Source: Apiosordaria backusii
Taxonomy: Eukaryota; Ascomycota; Sordariomycetes; Sordariales; Lasiosphaeriaceae
Direction of reading: 5' to 3'
Assembly: GCA_030549205.1 (NCBI GenBank)
Contig: JAUKTV010000005.1
Location: 2,902,930 to 2,966,929 of the forward strand
Length of the DNA stretch: 64,000 bases
This document shows, piece after piece, positions 12,669-26,567 of this stretch; the stretch's first letter is position 1, and each line of letters starts with the position of its first letter. A program made the translations under genes and the position numbers. The notes under the pieces were generated by a model. That model made no database searches. It had not been told where the DNA came from and was given only the letters and a program-made list of their open reading frames with translations.

Positions 12669-12680
12669 AGGTTTATAACC
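12669..12680 (-). other. Primer-binding site of Copia-B copy 2
   Basis: The minus strand reads GGTTATAAACC directly after the LTR. It differs from the complement of the initiator tRNA-Met anticodon region (GGTTATGAGCC) by two G-to-A changes of the RIP kind. Confidence 0.6.
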
Positions 12681-13514
12681 TATTAAAATAAGTATAGCTA
12701 ATTATAAGCTTAAAGGCCCTATAATTAGTACTTATATACTAGCTTACAGTATAGTAAAAGTCTTATATATAATATCTATAGTTTAATATTAAGGTATTAG
12801 AATATAGTACCTTACAGGTACTGTAGGATAGAAATATAATAAGTAAACAATTGTATTATAATACTAGCCTTCTATAAATCTACTATAATAATCTCTATAA
12901 TAAGATTTATACTTGACCTTTACTATATACCTACCGACAGATATACAGTACTTTATATACCCTAGTAAACAGATAGGCCAAAGTATAGCTTAGTTAACCC
13001 CGAGGTTTACTAAGCCCTATAAACTACTTACTAAACCCTCTATAGTTCTAAACCTACAAGGCCTACAGGCCTATAATTTAATGTAGTAGTAATATACTTA
13101 CTTAACTATAGGCCTACCAATTCTAGGCCAATTTAGCCAGTCCAGTAGTTAACTATAGGTCTTTTAAGCGGCTAAGTTAGCGTAGTTTACAGCTCTTTAA
13201 TAATCGACTTACGGCTTTATAAAAGGGCCGTAAAATCTAACAACCTCAATCTAAAGTACAAGTTATTATAGGGTTAGGGTTAGGCCACTTATACTGCCTA
13301 TAGTAGTAGGCCTTAGTAGCCTAAATATAAAATTATAGGCGGTTTAGCCCACTGGTTAACAGAATACAGGCCTTTAAATAGCCTTGCAATAAAATAAGAT
13401 GTTTGGCAAATGCCGGGTAGCTAATAGGTAGGCTTTCCCACTTAAGCTTCCACCACGTAGTATAATAGCAGCTACCTACTGTAAACTTAGGCCTTATAGG
13501 GACCTAGTTTAACA
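12681..13514 (-). repeat. Copia-B copy 2, 5' LTR (834 bp, short type)
   Basis: On the minus strand it starts TGTTAAACTAGGTCCC (upper edge 13,514) and ends TATTTTAATA at 12,681. It is followed on the minus strand by GGTTATAAACC, a better preserved form of the tRNA-like primer site than in the other copies. Confidence 0.9.
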
Positions 13515-16500
13515 CCTTTATAGTTCTTAAATAGTAATTACAATTATCGATTAATTTATTATTATTAACTGTAAATGGCTTTATTTTAATTAACTTAAGC
13601 TTTTTATATTTTTTATCGATTATTATATTATTAAAAGGTTATTATTTAAACTGTTATTAAGTTAATTAAATTACTTTTAAAATTATTATTAATAAGTTAT
13701 AAATATTTAATTTATTATTATTTTATAATAAACTTTAATTTTAAAAAAAGCTTTTAATTTATTAAGTATAGGTTTTATTATTATTATTATCTATAAGTAA
13801 GTTTATTAATAAACTTTTATAACTTTAATTTATTAGTAAATTTAAACATTCAATAGTATTATTTATATTATTTTATTTTTTTTAGTATTAATAAATTTAA
13901 ATATTTAATATTATTCTTAATGCCTTATCATGCTTTTTTCTTTTTAAATTTAAAAATTTTAATAGTAAATTTAGGTAATTATTAAATTAATTTACTATAA
14001 AAAGAGTAAATTTACTTTAATTTAGTAAATTTAGGTATTTAAATTATTATTGAGTTTTTTTATTTAAAACCGTTTAAAACTGATTATTATTTTTAATATT
14101 TATTTTATTAATATTTATAAGATAAATATCAATCCTTAATATATTTAATAATAAAAAAGATTTTTTTTTCTTTAAGTTAATTACGATTTAATCGATTCAT
14201 ATTTCTATATATTTAATAGTAAATAAGTAAATGAGAAAATTTATTATTAAAATAAATTAAAATTACTTTATAAAGTATTAAATTTTACTTAGTATTTACT
14301 TTTTTAAGCTTTAATAATATTTAATTAAGTTTATTTAAAAAGAAAGTTATAAACTTTTAATTATGAAGGAATTAAGTATTATGAAAAAAAGACTGAATTT
14401 ACTAAAAATAATAAAAAACTATAAGGTATATTTAATTTTAAAGATTAAAATAACTTTAATATATATTATTAAGTTAATAAAGAATAGGACTTTATTTTTT
14501 TAAATTAAAAAAAATTTAGTTTTAATATTTAATTAAGAGATTAACTTTTATATTAATAACTTTAATAATAAAATAATGAATCTTTAATTATTACATTTTA
14601 CAAGTAATATATTAATAATATAGAGGTTTGTAGATTTAAAAGAGTTTTTTATTTAAGTATTTGTAAATATAATTATAGTTATTAAATTTATTAAAGAATT
14701 GAAGTAATTTAAAAAAGAATATTAAGAAAATAAAGTTAAATATTATTATTTACTTAATAGTTCATAAATTAATTATTGAAAATTTTTTAAATTTTTTTAA
14801 AAGATTTAAAGTATTTTAAATTTATTTAAATAAATATATACTATTAAAGAAAGTATATTATAGGATATTAGATAATTTAATAAATAGATTATTATTAAAT
14901 TATAAATTTTTTAATATAATATTAGTAAAAAGTTAATTAAGTTTAAGAATTTAATAGCTATTTATAGTAATAAATTTCAAAAAGTCATTAATATTAAATA
15001 GAGGAATAATTATAATAAGTTATCTATGAAATAAAATAATTTATATTAAAAAATCGAATATAATATTATTTAAATAAAAAAGTAAATTAAGTTATTAATT
15101 GAGATTAACTTTAATTAAAGAACGTTTATTATTAATTATATTATTACTTTAAAAAATATATATATTAAAGGATATTGATAACTTTATATTAAAGTAGTTA
15201 AATTAAATAGTATATTTATAGTTTTTAATAATATTTCATTAATTCTATTATAAGTAAAGTATATAAAAACTTAAATTACTTTAATATTTAAAAATATATA
15301 GAATAAAAGGGATTTTATCTTATAAATTTTTAATATAAAATAATAAAGAAAGTTAGTTTTATTAATAAAAATTGTAATTAATTAAACTTTTATTACTTTA
15401 TATTAAGTAATTTTAATAATAATAAAAATAACAATTTTTTAAACAATAGGAATAAATAAGGTAATATAAAAAACTTTAAAATTCCTTATTTAAAATAATT
15501 TAACGTTAATTAAACTATATATTATTAAAGTATAATTTTATTAAATATTAATATTATATTAACTATTATGTAAAGTATTAAATTCAAATTAAAAAAGAGG
15601 ATATGGACCTTTTTTAACTATAATATTAATAAAATAAGTATAATTATAAAAGGTAAGATAATTATTTTTATTAATATTTTTTATTTTATTAATTATATTA
15701 ATTTTTATTTAAAGGATAACGATATTAGTAATTTAACTTTAAAGTAAATTACTTTTTTTTAATCATTTTTTAACAGTTTAATAATACTATAATAAAATAA
15801 TAAATTACCATTATTTATTTATAAAGTAATAAGAAAGTAAAGGTTTATTATTATAATTATTGCTTTTAAAAATTATTTTATATTTAACATAATTACCGCT
15901 ATTCGATTATTTAATAAAGTATTATTTACTTTTAAAGATATTACTTATAATAAGGAGGCTTTTTTTAAATTTATTTTAAAGATACTTTATTATATTTATA
16001 TTATAAATATATTAAATAATAATAATAGTAATTAATATAATATTATAGTTCAAATTTAAATTAAGTTTAATTTTTATATTAAGAGTTATTTAGTAATTTT
16101 AAAAAAAAATATTAAATTATAAAAGAATATATATTTAATATTAAAGGTATAAAAGTTATACTTTTTTTTATTATAGTTAATAAATATCGATATATTTTCA
16201 AGAAAAAGTCTTTTAACGAAGGTATTTTTTAAAGTATTATTAATAATTTTCTTTTTTATAATTTACTTTTTTATTTTATCTTTTATATAAAGTTTACTTT
16301 AATTATAATTGTAATTTATATAATAATAGAAATATTAAAAGCAGTAAAAATTTCAAAGATTATAATTAAAAAGATCGGTAATATAAAAAGTTAAAAAATA
16401 ATAAAATTAAAATAAAATATATTTATTTTATCGCTTATATTAAAAAAGATTTTACTTTAAATTATTAAAATAAGATAGAAGAGAACGATATAAACTTTTA

Positions 16501-19500
16501 TAATATTAAAACTAAAATATTATATATAGTATTTAATATTTTAAAGATTTATATTAATTATTATAATTAGTTTCTTACTATTGAAGAGATTATTAAATAT
16601 TACTATAAATATTATACTATATATTAAATATATTTTAAATCCTTTTAGTATTATTTAAATAAAAGGAAGAAAAGAATGTATAGGTATTATTATAAGGTCT
16701 TTTCCTTTTATAACTTACTATTTAAGTACTTTAAATTATATAAAGATATATTATTTAAGGTTTTTTAAAGGATTTAAATATCGACTGATATTTAAGTAAA
16801 GAATATAATTTAATATTAAATTAAAAAAAAACTTTAAAATTTTAATTTAAAAACTTTAATTAATTTAATAAAAGAAGTTAATTAAAATTCTATATTAAGT
16901 TTAAAACTTTAATTAAAATTTACTTTAATAGAAAAGACTTCAAAATTTTTAATAACTTAAGTATTAATAAAACTATTATTAATTCAAATTTTTTAAATAA
17001 ATTAAAGTATACTATTAAAAATAAAAGTAATATTATAAAGGAATTAATAATAAATCCTTAAAATTTAATAAATAAGAAGTTTTTATATTTTATTAATTAA
17101 AGTATAATATCGAAGGTGATTTTATTTTTATAAAGTTTATTAAATTTATATAGATAGTATTTAATTTTACTTTTAATTTACTTTTAAATAATAACTTTAT
17201 AATACTTTATTAAATAAAAATTATTTATAATAATATTAAAATTAAATATAGTAAATTAAGTTTTTATATTAATTTTATTACAATTATTAAATTTAAAGTA
17301 TATAATTATAAAGTTATTTTTAAAAACAAAGTTACTTTATTTAATAATTTAAAAGTATATATTATTATCGATTATAAATTACTTTTATAAAACTATACCT
17401 TTATTTTATTATTCATTTATTTAATTAGTATTTTTAAAATTATTAATATTAATATTTTTAAAATATTATTTATTAAAAATTTAATTTAAAGAATAATTAC
17501 TATTTTAAAAAATAGTATAATTGGATAATTTAAAGAAAATTAAAATAATAGAGTTTTTATAATTTTATAGTAATACTTAATGTTAAGGTAGTATTAAAAA
17601 GTATAATAAAAGGTAATAAATTTAAAAGACCTTTATAATTTATAAGCTTTTTATTTAAGTAAGTATAAAACCTATATTAAAAGTAAAGTAAGTAGGGTAA
17701 ATAAAAAGCCCTTAGTTTAAATTTATAAATTAATAAAGGTAAAGTTTTATAATTAATTAAAGCATTTTATTTATTTTATTAACCTTATTTTATTTATACA
17801 CTTACTTTTTAAATATTAAATACTAATATAATAAAAACCTTTAATAACTTTATTAAAAATAACTTTAGTTTTCTTTATTAAATTTTATATAATTATAAAG
17901 TTCTTCTTTTAATAATACGTTTTCTTTATTTTCCTTTATACTTACTTGATCTTTTTTATTTTTTTTAATATCCTTTACTATAGCTTTCTTTTTTTGTTTT
18001 TCCTTTTTATTAATAATAATTTTATAAAGATAATTAAGCTTATAATATAGAACGTTAAAAATAGTAAATAAAGTTAAGTTTATTATTTATTTAAATATTT
18101 ATAATAAAATAGTAAATGCTTTTAAAATAAATATTATCTTTTTATATATATTAATATAAGGACTATTAAATTTAATAATAAGCGCTTTTTTCTATTAATT
18201 TTAATACTTTTACATTAATTATTAAAAATAATAGAATTCTTTATTTAATTTCTATTTATTAATATAACTATCTTATCCTTTTCATTTAACTAAATATTTA
18301 AAAGTGTTATTTAGCTTTTTATTATATTTAATAATATATTAAACTTTATATTAAAGTTTATTATTATTAAAATCATTAGATTAACTTTCTTTAGATAGTA
18401 ATTTATTATAATTAATTAGGTTTTTTTTAACAGTAATTAATAGTTATACGATTAATATTATAAAGTAAATTTTTATAACATAAAGGTTTAATTTATATAT
18501 AAAGTAATTTACTTTTTCCATAATTTTAAAAGATTTTAACCTTTATTTTTAACAAAAACGTTTAAAAAGGTAATATTTATAATAAAGTTTTATTTTATTA
18601 TTTACTTTAAAGTTAATTAATTAGTAGTATTTATTATATTATCTTTTAATATTAATAATAATAAAATTTATAATTAATTATATATTCTTTTAAATATAAT
18701 CTTTTATTATTAAAATATTAATAAAATTGATTTTAATTAATACGAAGGTAATTAAAAACTTGATTAATTTAAATCTATATAGAAGGTTATAAAGAATATA
18801 TTAATAGGATTTAAATATAAATTATTAAGCTTTTATTAAAGTTTATTTATTATCTTTATTTAAAATTTACTGGGGTTTTTAAAATAAAAAAAGTAAATAG
18901 TAATTTTTATAATTTAATTTTTTTATTTAACTATTCTATTACTTTATAAATAGTAGATTATATTTATAAAAAGTTTTATATTTAAAATATACTATATACT
19001 TTAGTAAATATTAAATATAAATTTATAATTGTAATTACAAATAATTGTAAAGGATACTTTTTAATTATTTTTATTAAAAACCTTATAAAAATTAAACTAA
19101 TTTCTTTAATAATATATATTAAATAAATTAAAATAAAAAAATCTTTTTATAGCTTTATATAATATTATTAATAATAAATTAAAAAATTAATATTTTTTAA
19201 ATTCGAATTCAAATTCTATTAAAAATATTTTAAATATTCCGATAATAAAGTTGATAATAATAAATTATATTAATAAATTATTATTAAGTTAAATTAGTTA
19301 ATAGTTATTAATAAATACTTTTTAATTTATAGTAATAAATTAATATATTAAATAATATTATATATATTTTTCAATATTTTAGGTTTTATTTACTATAATA
19401 AAACTTTATAAATTATATAATATTTTTTTTAATTAAAGCAATATATATTATTATAAACTTAATTTAAAATTTCTTTAATTATATTATAAAAAATATATAA

Positions 19501-19685
19501 AGACTTTATATTATTTATTTAAATATTATAAAATAAATTATTATATAAAGTAAATAGGTATTTAATGTATAAAAAGGTACTAATGATCTTATTAAGTATA
19601 TTCTTTTTATTTAATTTATTTAAATCCTTAATAATAGTTTTATATTTTATATTTTATTAATATCCTTTAATAAACTTTCTTTTTA
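13515..19685. other. AT-rich DNA with no recognisable gene
   Basis: About 6.2 kb of almost pure A/T text with stops in all six frames. I looked for Copia and Gypsy polymerase landmarks, LTR ends matching the families found elsewhere, tRNA-like boxes and tandem arrays, and found none I could defend. It is most likely older, heavily mutated transposon sequence, but that is inference from composition and context. Confidence 0.6.
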
Positions 19686-19960
19686 AATATTAATATTTAA
19701 CTTTAGTATAAGCTAATAAAGAAATTAATAATATAATTATAAATAATTTAATAATAAAAAAGGTATTTAAAAGTTTTAATTATATTACTATTTTATAAAT
19801 TTATTATTAAACTTAATAATAAAAGATCTAATTAAATAATAAATATATAATTATAAGTGTAATTTGAATCAATTTAATTAATATATTAAATTAATCATAA
19901 AGAGAAGTAACGTTAAGGATAACGTTATAAAAAAACTTTTTTTAAAAGAAAATCCTTTAT
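19685..19960 (-). repeat. Family R fragment, minus strand
   Basis: It is colinear with the inverse of the first ~300 bp of the family R copy at 26,568-27,541, including the region that reads, inverted, around GAGAACCAACGCC. Its left part is missing. It is followed at once by a family S fragment, so one of them truncated the other. Confidence 0.65.
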
Positions 19961-20290
19961 AAAAAAAATTAAAGTTTATTTATATTATAATTTATGAATA
20001 ACTTTATTATTTAAAATACTTATTAAATATAAATATAATTATAAAGTTAAAAGGAATATTAAAATTAATAAAAGACGGTCGGCGATTTTAATAGTAAAAT
20101 AGTAAAAATTAAATATAAATAAAGATAAAAGGGTTTTTATTTAATTAAGCTTATATATTAAATTAAATAAAATATATAAATTTCTTTTTAAAATAAATTA
20201 TAAATTTATAATTTAAATATAAAAATATATAGGTTAAATATAAATAAGTTTATTTTTAATTTACTATAATATTTTAGTATTTAATAGTCT
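19960..20290 (+). repeat. Family S fragment lacking the tRNA-like head
   Basis: It matches the body of the family S copy at 22,253-22,700, including the ATATAAATATAATTATAAAG block and the AAGGGTTTTTATTTAATTAAG block, and ends at the common TTTACTATAATATT terminus. The head with the A and B boxes is absent. Confidence 0.65.
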
Positions 20291-20821
20291 TTTTCACTTT
20301 ATTAATAATCACTTTATAATTATCGATACTTAATTAATTAATAGAGTTTTAATTTTAATATTAAGTTTTAACTTTTTATAAGGTTCTTTTTCTTTATTTT
20401 ACAAGTTACTTTATTTATACGTTATTTAACGGTTATTGATTTAATATTCTTTATAATAAAAATAAATCCTTTTATTTTTTTATAAATATTTATATTTACT
20501 TTTAAGATTCTATTAAATAAATTATCAATTATATACTTATAGAAATTTTTCTTTTAAATTTATAAATAAATATTATAATAAAAATAAATTAGAAATATTA
20601 AAAATATAATTTATTTAATTATTATATTTGATAATTATTTTTTTAATTATTAATATAGTTAATACTGTTATTATCGTTTTTAATAGCTTTAAAAATAACC
20701 TTTTTTTAAAAATAATAATAATAAAAATCCTATAATTTTTATTTTATTTTTATAAATACTATTATATAATAAATAATATTTATCCATCTTTATAATATAT
20801 ATATTTTAATTATAATTTATA
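20290..20821. other. AT-rich DNA, nothing recognised
   Basis: This stretch lies between a family S fragment and the ATT microsatellite. It has no open frame of note, no LTR edge and no match to the families described here that I can see. Confidence 0.5.
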
Positions 20822-22250
<1,429 letters not shown>

Positions 22251-22252
22251 AA

Positions 22253-22700
22253 TCTTTATAATATAATAATATATATTTAAGGGCTTTTTGAAAGGTTATA
22301 AGTTTAAATCTCATATAAAGTAAAAAAAGCTAAATCTTTATTAACTTAATAGTTAGAAAATAATATAAAATAAAGCCAACTTATACTATAACTTATTAAA
22401 CTGTAAAATAACCTTCCTATTTTAATAAAATATTTATTAGATATAAATATAATTATAAAGTTAAAAATTATACTAAAGTCGATTTAAAAATAACCATCGT
22501 TTTTAAATATAAGATAGTAAAAACTAAATAAAAATAAAAATAAAAGGGTTTTTATATAATTAAGCTTATATTAAATTAAATAAAAATATAAATTCCCTTT
22601 TAAAATAAATAATAGCTTTATAGTTTATATATAATAACTTATAAACTAAGTATAAGTAGGCTAATTCCTGATTTACTATAACGTCTCGGTGTTTAATATT
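22253..22700 (+). repeat. Family S copy with tRNA-like head (candidate SINE)
   Basis: The first ~70 bp (22,253-22,321) resemble a tRNA gene after RIP. They show an A-box-like TATAATATAATAAT near 22,257, a B-box-like AGTTTAAATCT at 22,301-22,311, and CTTTAT paired with ATAAAG at the two ends as an acceptor-like stem. About 380 bp of body follows, shared with other copies at 19.96, 24.28, 30.36, 30.9 and 31.5 kb. This is the plan of a tRNA-derived SINE, whose RNA polymerase III promoter lies inside the head. The RIP-mutated boxes would not be expected to work. Confidence 0.6.
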
Positions 22701-22857
22701 ATTTTTTTGAAGAAGTAGTAATTAATTTAATTAAATTAATTATAAAAATAATATATATATATATAAATAGTATTTTAAAATTTAATTTTACTATTTAATT
22801 TAAATATCGATTTATAAATAATATATAGTATTTACGTAACAGAAAGTTAATAAGTGT

Positions 22858-24282
22858 TTATAAAAAACTTAGTATTGTTTTTAATTAGGGTTTTAGTTAT
22901 AGTTTATTTATATAGTAAGAAGGCTAGGTTTATAATATCTAAAAGCTTTAAAGAATAGGCTTTATTTTATATAGTAAATTACTATAATTACTAACAATAG
23001 TAATAGTTAAGAAGGTCGCTTTGCCTTTTTATTATTTTACTTACCTTTAGGATTTATAGAACTATCTACTTAATTACGGTTAAAGTAGGAGGCTATTTTT
23101 AACTTTTATAAGCTTATAGTTTATAGGCTTTTAGTGCCCTATTAGGCTTAATTTTTATATGCTTTACGGTATAATAAATTTAATAGCGGGTGTAAATTTA
23201 AACCTTTATAGGCTTTTGGAAAACTTAATAAAGATAAAGTAAGCTTAGTCTTTACTATAGAACCTTACTTCGATAGGTAGGCTTTAAAATTAGTAATTTT
23301 ATAGCCTACTTATAGTATAGTTTACAGTAGCCTAAGCTATTATTTAAAGAAGGCTTTAAGTTTAAGCTTATAAGTCGAGAACTTAGTTAAGTATCTTTTA
23401 AGCTTATAACCTATTAGAATACGTATAGATATCGCTAATTATAGGCCTAAAGGCTCTATAATTAGTGCTTATATATTAGCTTATAATATAGTGGAAGTTT
23501 TATATATAATACCTATAGCTTAGTGTTAGGGTATTAGAATATAGTACTTTGTAAATACTGTAAGATAAAAATATAGTAAGTAAACAATTGTATTATAGTA
23601 CTAGCCTTCTATAAATTCACTATAATAATCTTTATAGGAAGGTTTATATTTAACCTTTACTATATACCTACCGACTAACGTACGGTACCTCGCATACCCT
23701 AGTAGGTAAATAGGCTAGAATATAGCTTAGTTAACCTCGAGGTTTACTAAGCCCTATAAACTACTTACTAAACCTTCTATAGCTTCCGACTTACAGGGCC
23801 TATAGGCCTATAATTTAGTATAGTAATAATATACCTATTTAACTATAGGCCTACTAATTCTAAGCAAGTTTGGCTAGCCTAATAGTTGGCTACAGGTCTT
23901 ACAGGCAGCTAAGTTAGCGTGGTTTATAGCTTTTTAAAAATCGACTTACGGCTATATAAAAGGGCCGTAAAACCCAGCACCCACAACCCAAAGGGCAGGT
24001 TAACGTAGGGTTAAGATTAGGCCACTTATACTGCCTATAATAGTAGGCCTTAGTAGCCTGAATATAAAATTACAGGCAGTTTGGCCTACTGGTTAGCAGG
24101 ATGTAGGCCTTTAAATAGCCCTGCAGTGAAGTGGGGTGCTCGGTAAGTGCCGGGTAGCTGACGGGTAGGCTTTCTTTTCCCTTATACTTGGCCTATAGGT
24201 CAAGTATTAGGAAGCTTCCACCACGTAGTATAATAGCAGCTACCCACTGTAAACTTAGGCCTTACAGGGACCTAGTTTAACA
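22858..24282 (-). mobile_element. Copia-B copy 3, 5' fragment on the minus strand
   Basis: It holds a 5' LTR (23,412-24,282) plus about 550 bp of downstream sequence colinear with 12,150-12,680 and with the inverse of 32,805-33,350. The rest of the element is missing. This LTR is visibly less eroded than those at 31,983 and 38,600, keeping long GC-containing words such as GTGCCGGGTAGCTGACGGG, so it may be a younger or less RIP-exposed copy. Confidence 0.87.
23412..24282 (-). repeat. Copia-B copy 3, 5' LTR (871 bp, long type)
   Basis: On the minus strand it runs from TGTTAAACTAGGTCCC (upper edge 24,282) to TATTCTAATA (23,412). It is longer than the short-type LTRs mainly because of an extra segment around 24,184-24,207 that is a 24 bp near-perfect palindrome. 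On the minus strand it is followed by GGTTATAAGCTT, the primer-site position. Confidence 0.9.
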
Positions 24283-24400
24283 CAAAATATATAAGTTTCC
24301 TTTTAAAATAAATAATAACTGTATAATATATATATAATAACCTATAGATTAAATATAAATAGGTTAATTCTTAATTTACTATAATATTTAACAATATTTA
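24283..24400 (+). repeat. Family S 3' fragment
   Basis: It matches the last ~110 bp of family S (compare 22,565-22,690), including the CCTTTTAAAATAAATAAT block and the TTTACTATAATATT end. The rest was lost at the junction with Copia-B copy 3. Confidence 0.6.
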
Positions 24401-24965
24401 GTATTATTTCTTTAATAATAATAAAAAATAGTAAAATACATTGTTTTTAACTTTATATAAATACTAATAATTAAATTATTAATATAATTATAAATAATTT
24501 AATTGTGACAGCCTCTACAGCCCTAAGGCTGCAGCCATACAGGGTTAGGGTCAGCACGTGATGCAGCGCGTGCTCCACCTTTCACCTGTGCCCCGCGCCC
24601 CGCGCTCCACCTTCCTATTGTAGTATTTAGTCGTAGCTTGCAGGCCCACACCTTCTTAAACCTGCAACCTACTTTTATATTCAATAAGGTCAACCCAACA
24701 GTGCCCCCGTGCCAGCCCAGGTGCCCTGAACGTGACATTAATAACAAACAAGGCGTTTAAAAGGTTAATTATATTATTATTTTATAAAGATATTATTAAG
24801 TTTAATAATGAAAAGTTTAAATATTTAATAAATATATAACTATAATTGCAACTTGAATTAATTTAATAATATATTAGATTAACTATAAAGAAAACTAACG
24901 TTAAATATAATATTATAAAAGATATTTCTTTTAAAAGCTTTACTATTTTAAAAACAATTTTATAT
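24400..24965 (-). repeat. Family R copy on the minus strand, split by a GC-rich insertion
   Basis: The sequences on either side of 24,504-24,737 join into one family R stretch: the left side ends ATAATTATAAATAATTTAAT and the right side continues AACAAACAAGGCGTTTAAAAGG, as in the inverse of 26,568-27,541. The 3' half of R is missing on the left. This provides an empty-site comparison for the GC-rich insertion. Confidence 0.7.
24504..24737. mobile_element. GC-rich 234 bp solo-LTR-like insertion with 5 bp target duplication
   Basis: The segment starts TGTGACAGCC and ends GAACGTGACA, so it has TG...CA ends, and it is flanked on both sides by TTAAT (24,499-24,503 and 24,738-24,742). TG/CA ends plus a 5 bp duplication are the marks of an LTR, here without internal sequence, so a solo LTR is the simplest reading. 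A small non-LTR element with the same ends cannot be excluded. It is GC-rich and shows no RIP, unlike everything near it, which implies a recent arrival or low copy number. A 7 bp stem (TTGCAGG/CCTGCAA) lies near 24,635-24,670. A 74-codon open frame on the minus strand is incidental. Confidence 0.75.
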
Positions 24966-25269
24966 AAATATTTATAATCTATATAATAGTATCTTTTAAT
25001 TATTTTATTCTTTACTATCCTTATTATAATTAAAATTAACTTTATTAGCTATACTTTTATTTTATCTTTTCATTTAAACACCTTATTTTATTTTACTTTC
25101 TTATTAATTAACTATTTTTTATTAGAATTAATTATTTTTAATTTTTATCGACATAGTTTAATATATTGAGTAAGAAATACAGTAATAACGGTATATATAG
25201 TTAATATTTAAATAAATTACGGTTTATATTTCTTTTTAAATATTACCGTCTTTTTCTAATATAGTTATA
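24966..25269. other. AT-rich DNA between family R copies
   Basis: No gene or clear repeat edge. The segment resembles in part the inverse of the 3' half of family R (compare 28,860-29,000), but too weakly to delimit. Confidence 0.4.
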
Positions 25270-26093
25270 TTTTTTTTTAAAAAGTAAAGCTCCTAAACAA
25301 AAGTTCTTTTATAATACAATACTTAATATTAATTCTCTTTATAGTTAATTTATTATTTTATTAAACTAATTAAAGCCTAGTTATAATTTTTATTATATAC
25401 TTATTATATAATGAAACAGTTTATTATTAAATTTAATAATATATTGATAAAATAATAATATAGTTAAACCTTTTAAATATTTTTTTTACTATCGAATTAG
25501 TTATAACTACGTTAATAATTCTTTTATTAATTTAAACTAAGGTTAAATATTAATACTTATATAAAGTTAAAAAAGATTTTATTTATTACTTTTCTTTACT
25601 ATTTCTTTAATATCATTTATTATATAAAGACTTGATTAACTATTTATAATACTAAATATAACTCTATATTATATAATTAAAAAAATTTATAGTATGTTAA
25701 TATTAAAACAATACCTAATTTAAATTTATTAATATAATTATAATATATTAAAGAACTATAATAATAATTAATAGAATATAAATGTTATTATATTTATTGA
25801 TATTACTTTATTTTATAATTAATATAATATCCTTTAAAAATGTAAATAAAGTTCAATTAAGTTTAATTAAATATAGTTAATTAATAATAATAATCAAAAA
25901 ACTGAAAATAAAGTATTAAAAAAAAAACCAAAGTAAAAGTATAATTAATTTTAATTATAATAATAATAATAAAGGATAAATTAACTTAATAAACAATTAA
26001 TTAAATAACTATATTAAATAATATAAAGATACTATTATATTAATTATAAATGTTTATGTATTATATTTTATATAATTATTAATATATTTAAAG
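25270..26093 (+). repeat. Family R copy, diverged
   Basis: It is colinear with 26,568-27,541 over its whole length, from AAAGTAAAGCTCC to a terminus near AATATATTTAAAG, but strongly mutated and somewhat shorter. I could not assign a target duplication. Confidence 0.7.
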
Positions 26094-26567
26094 TTCAGAT
26101 AATTATTATTAGATTTATAAATTTAATATACTTCTAGTTATTAATAAATTTTAAGACTTAAATTTATAAATTTTTAAACTTAATATTAATTATTTCATTT
26201 ATATAGAATTAAAAAGGATTCTATTTATTACTTTTTTTTACTATTCTTTTTTGATATTATGTATTATATTAAAATTTTTTTAACGATTTATAATAGTAAA
26301 CATAAGTCTATTTTATATAACTTAATAAGTAAAAGATATTATTAATATAATAGTAGGATTCCGATGTACGTTTATTAACAATCCTTACTTAAATTTATTT
26401 AGAGTTTTTAAAATAAAAATAGTAAATCCCAATTTTATACCTTTATACTTTATATATAATAACTTTTTAAATGAAATATAAATTAGTAAATATATTAAAT
26501 ACTATTATATTTTAAAGTATAATATTATTTTTTATAAACTTTTAATATAATTAATATTTTCAATTAT

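Larger units (their letters stand above)
11289..13514 (-). mobile_element. Copia-B copy 2, 5' fragment on the minus strand
   Basis: It consists of a 5' LTR (12,681-13,514) and about 1.39 kb of the following gag-side sequence, read on the minus strand. It matches the 5' end of the complete element near 31,983-34,150; for example, the region around 11,345 is the inverse of that around 34,110. The break at 11,289 coincides exactly with the end of the plus-strand copy, so the rest of this copy probably lies left of the window. No open frame survives. Confidence 0.87.

Noticed and set aside
24523..24747. A 74-codon GC-rich open frame on the minus strand as a host gene
   Set aside because: It lies almost entirely within a 234 bp insertion with TG...CA ends and a 5 bp target duplication, has no recognisable domain, and runs past the end of the insertion into AT-rich repeat DNA.
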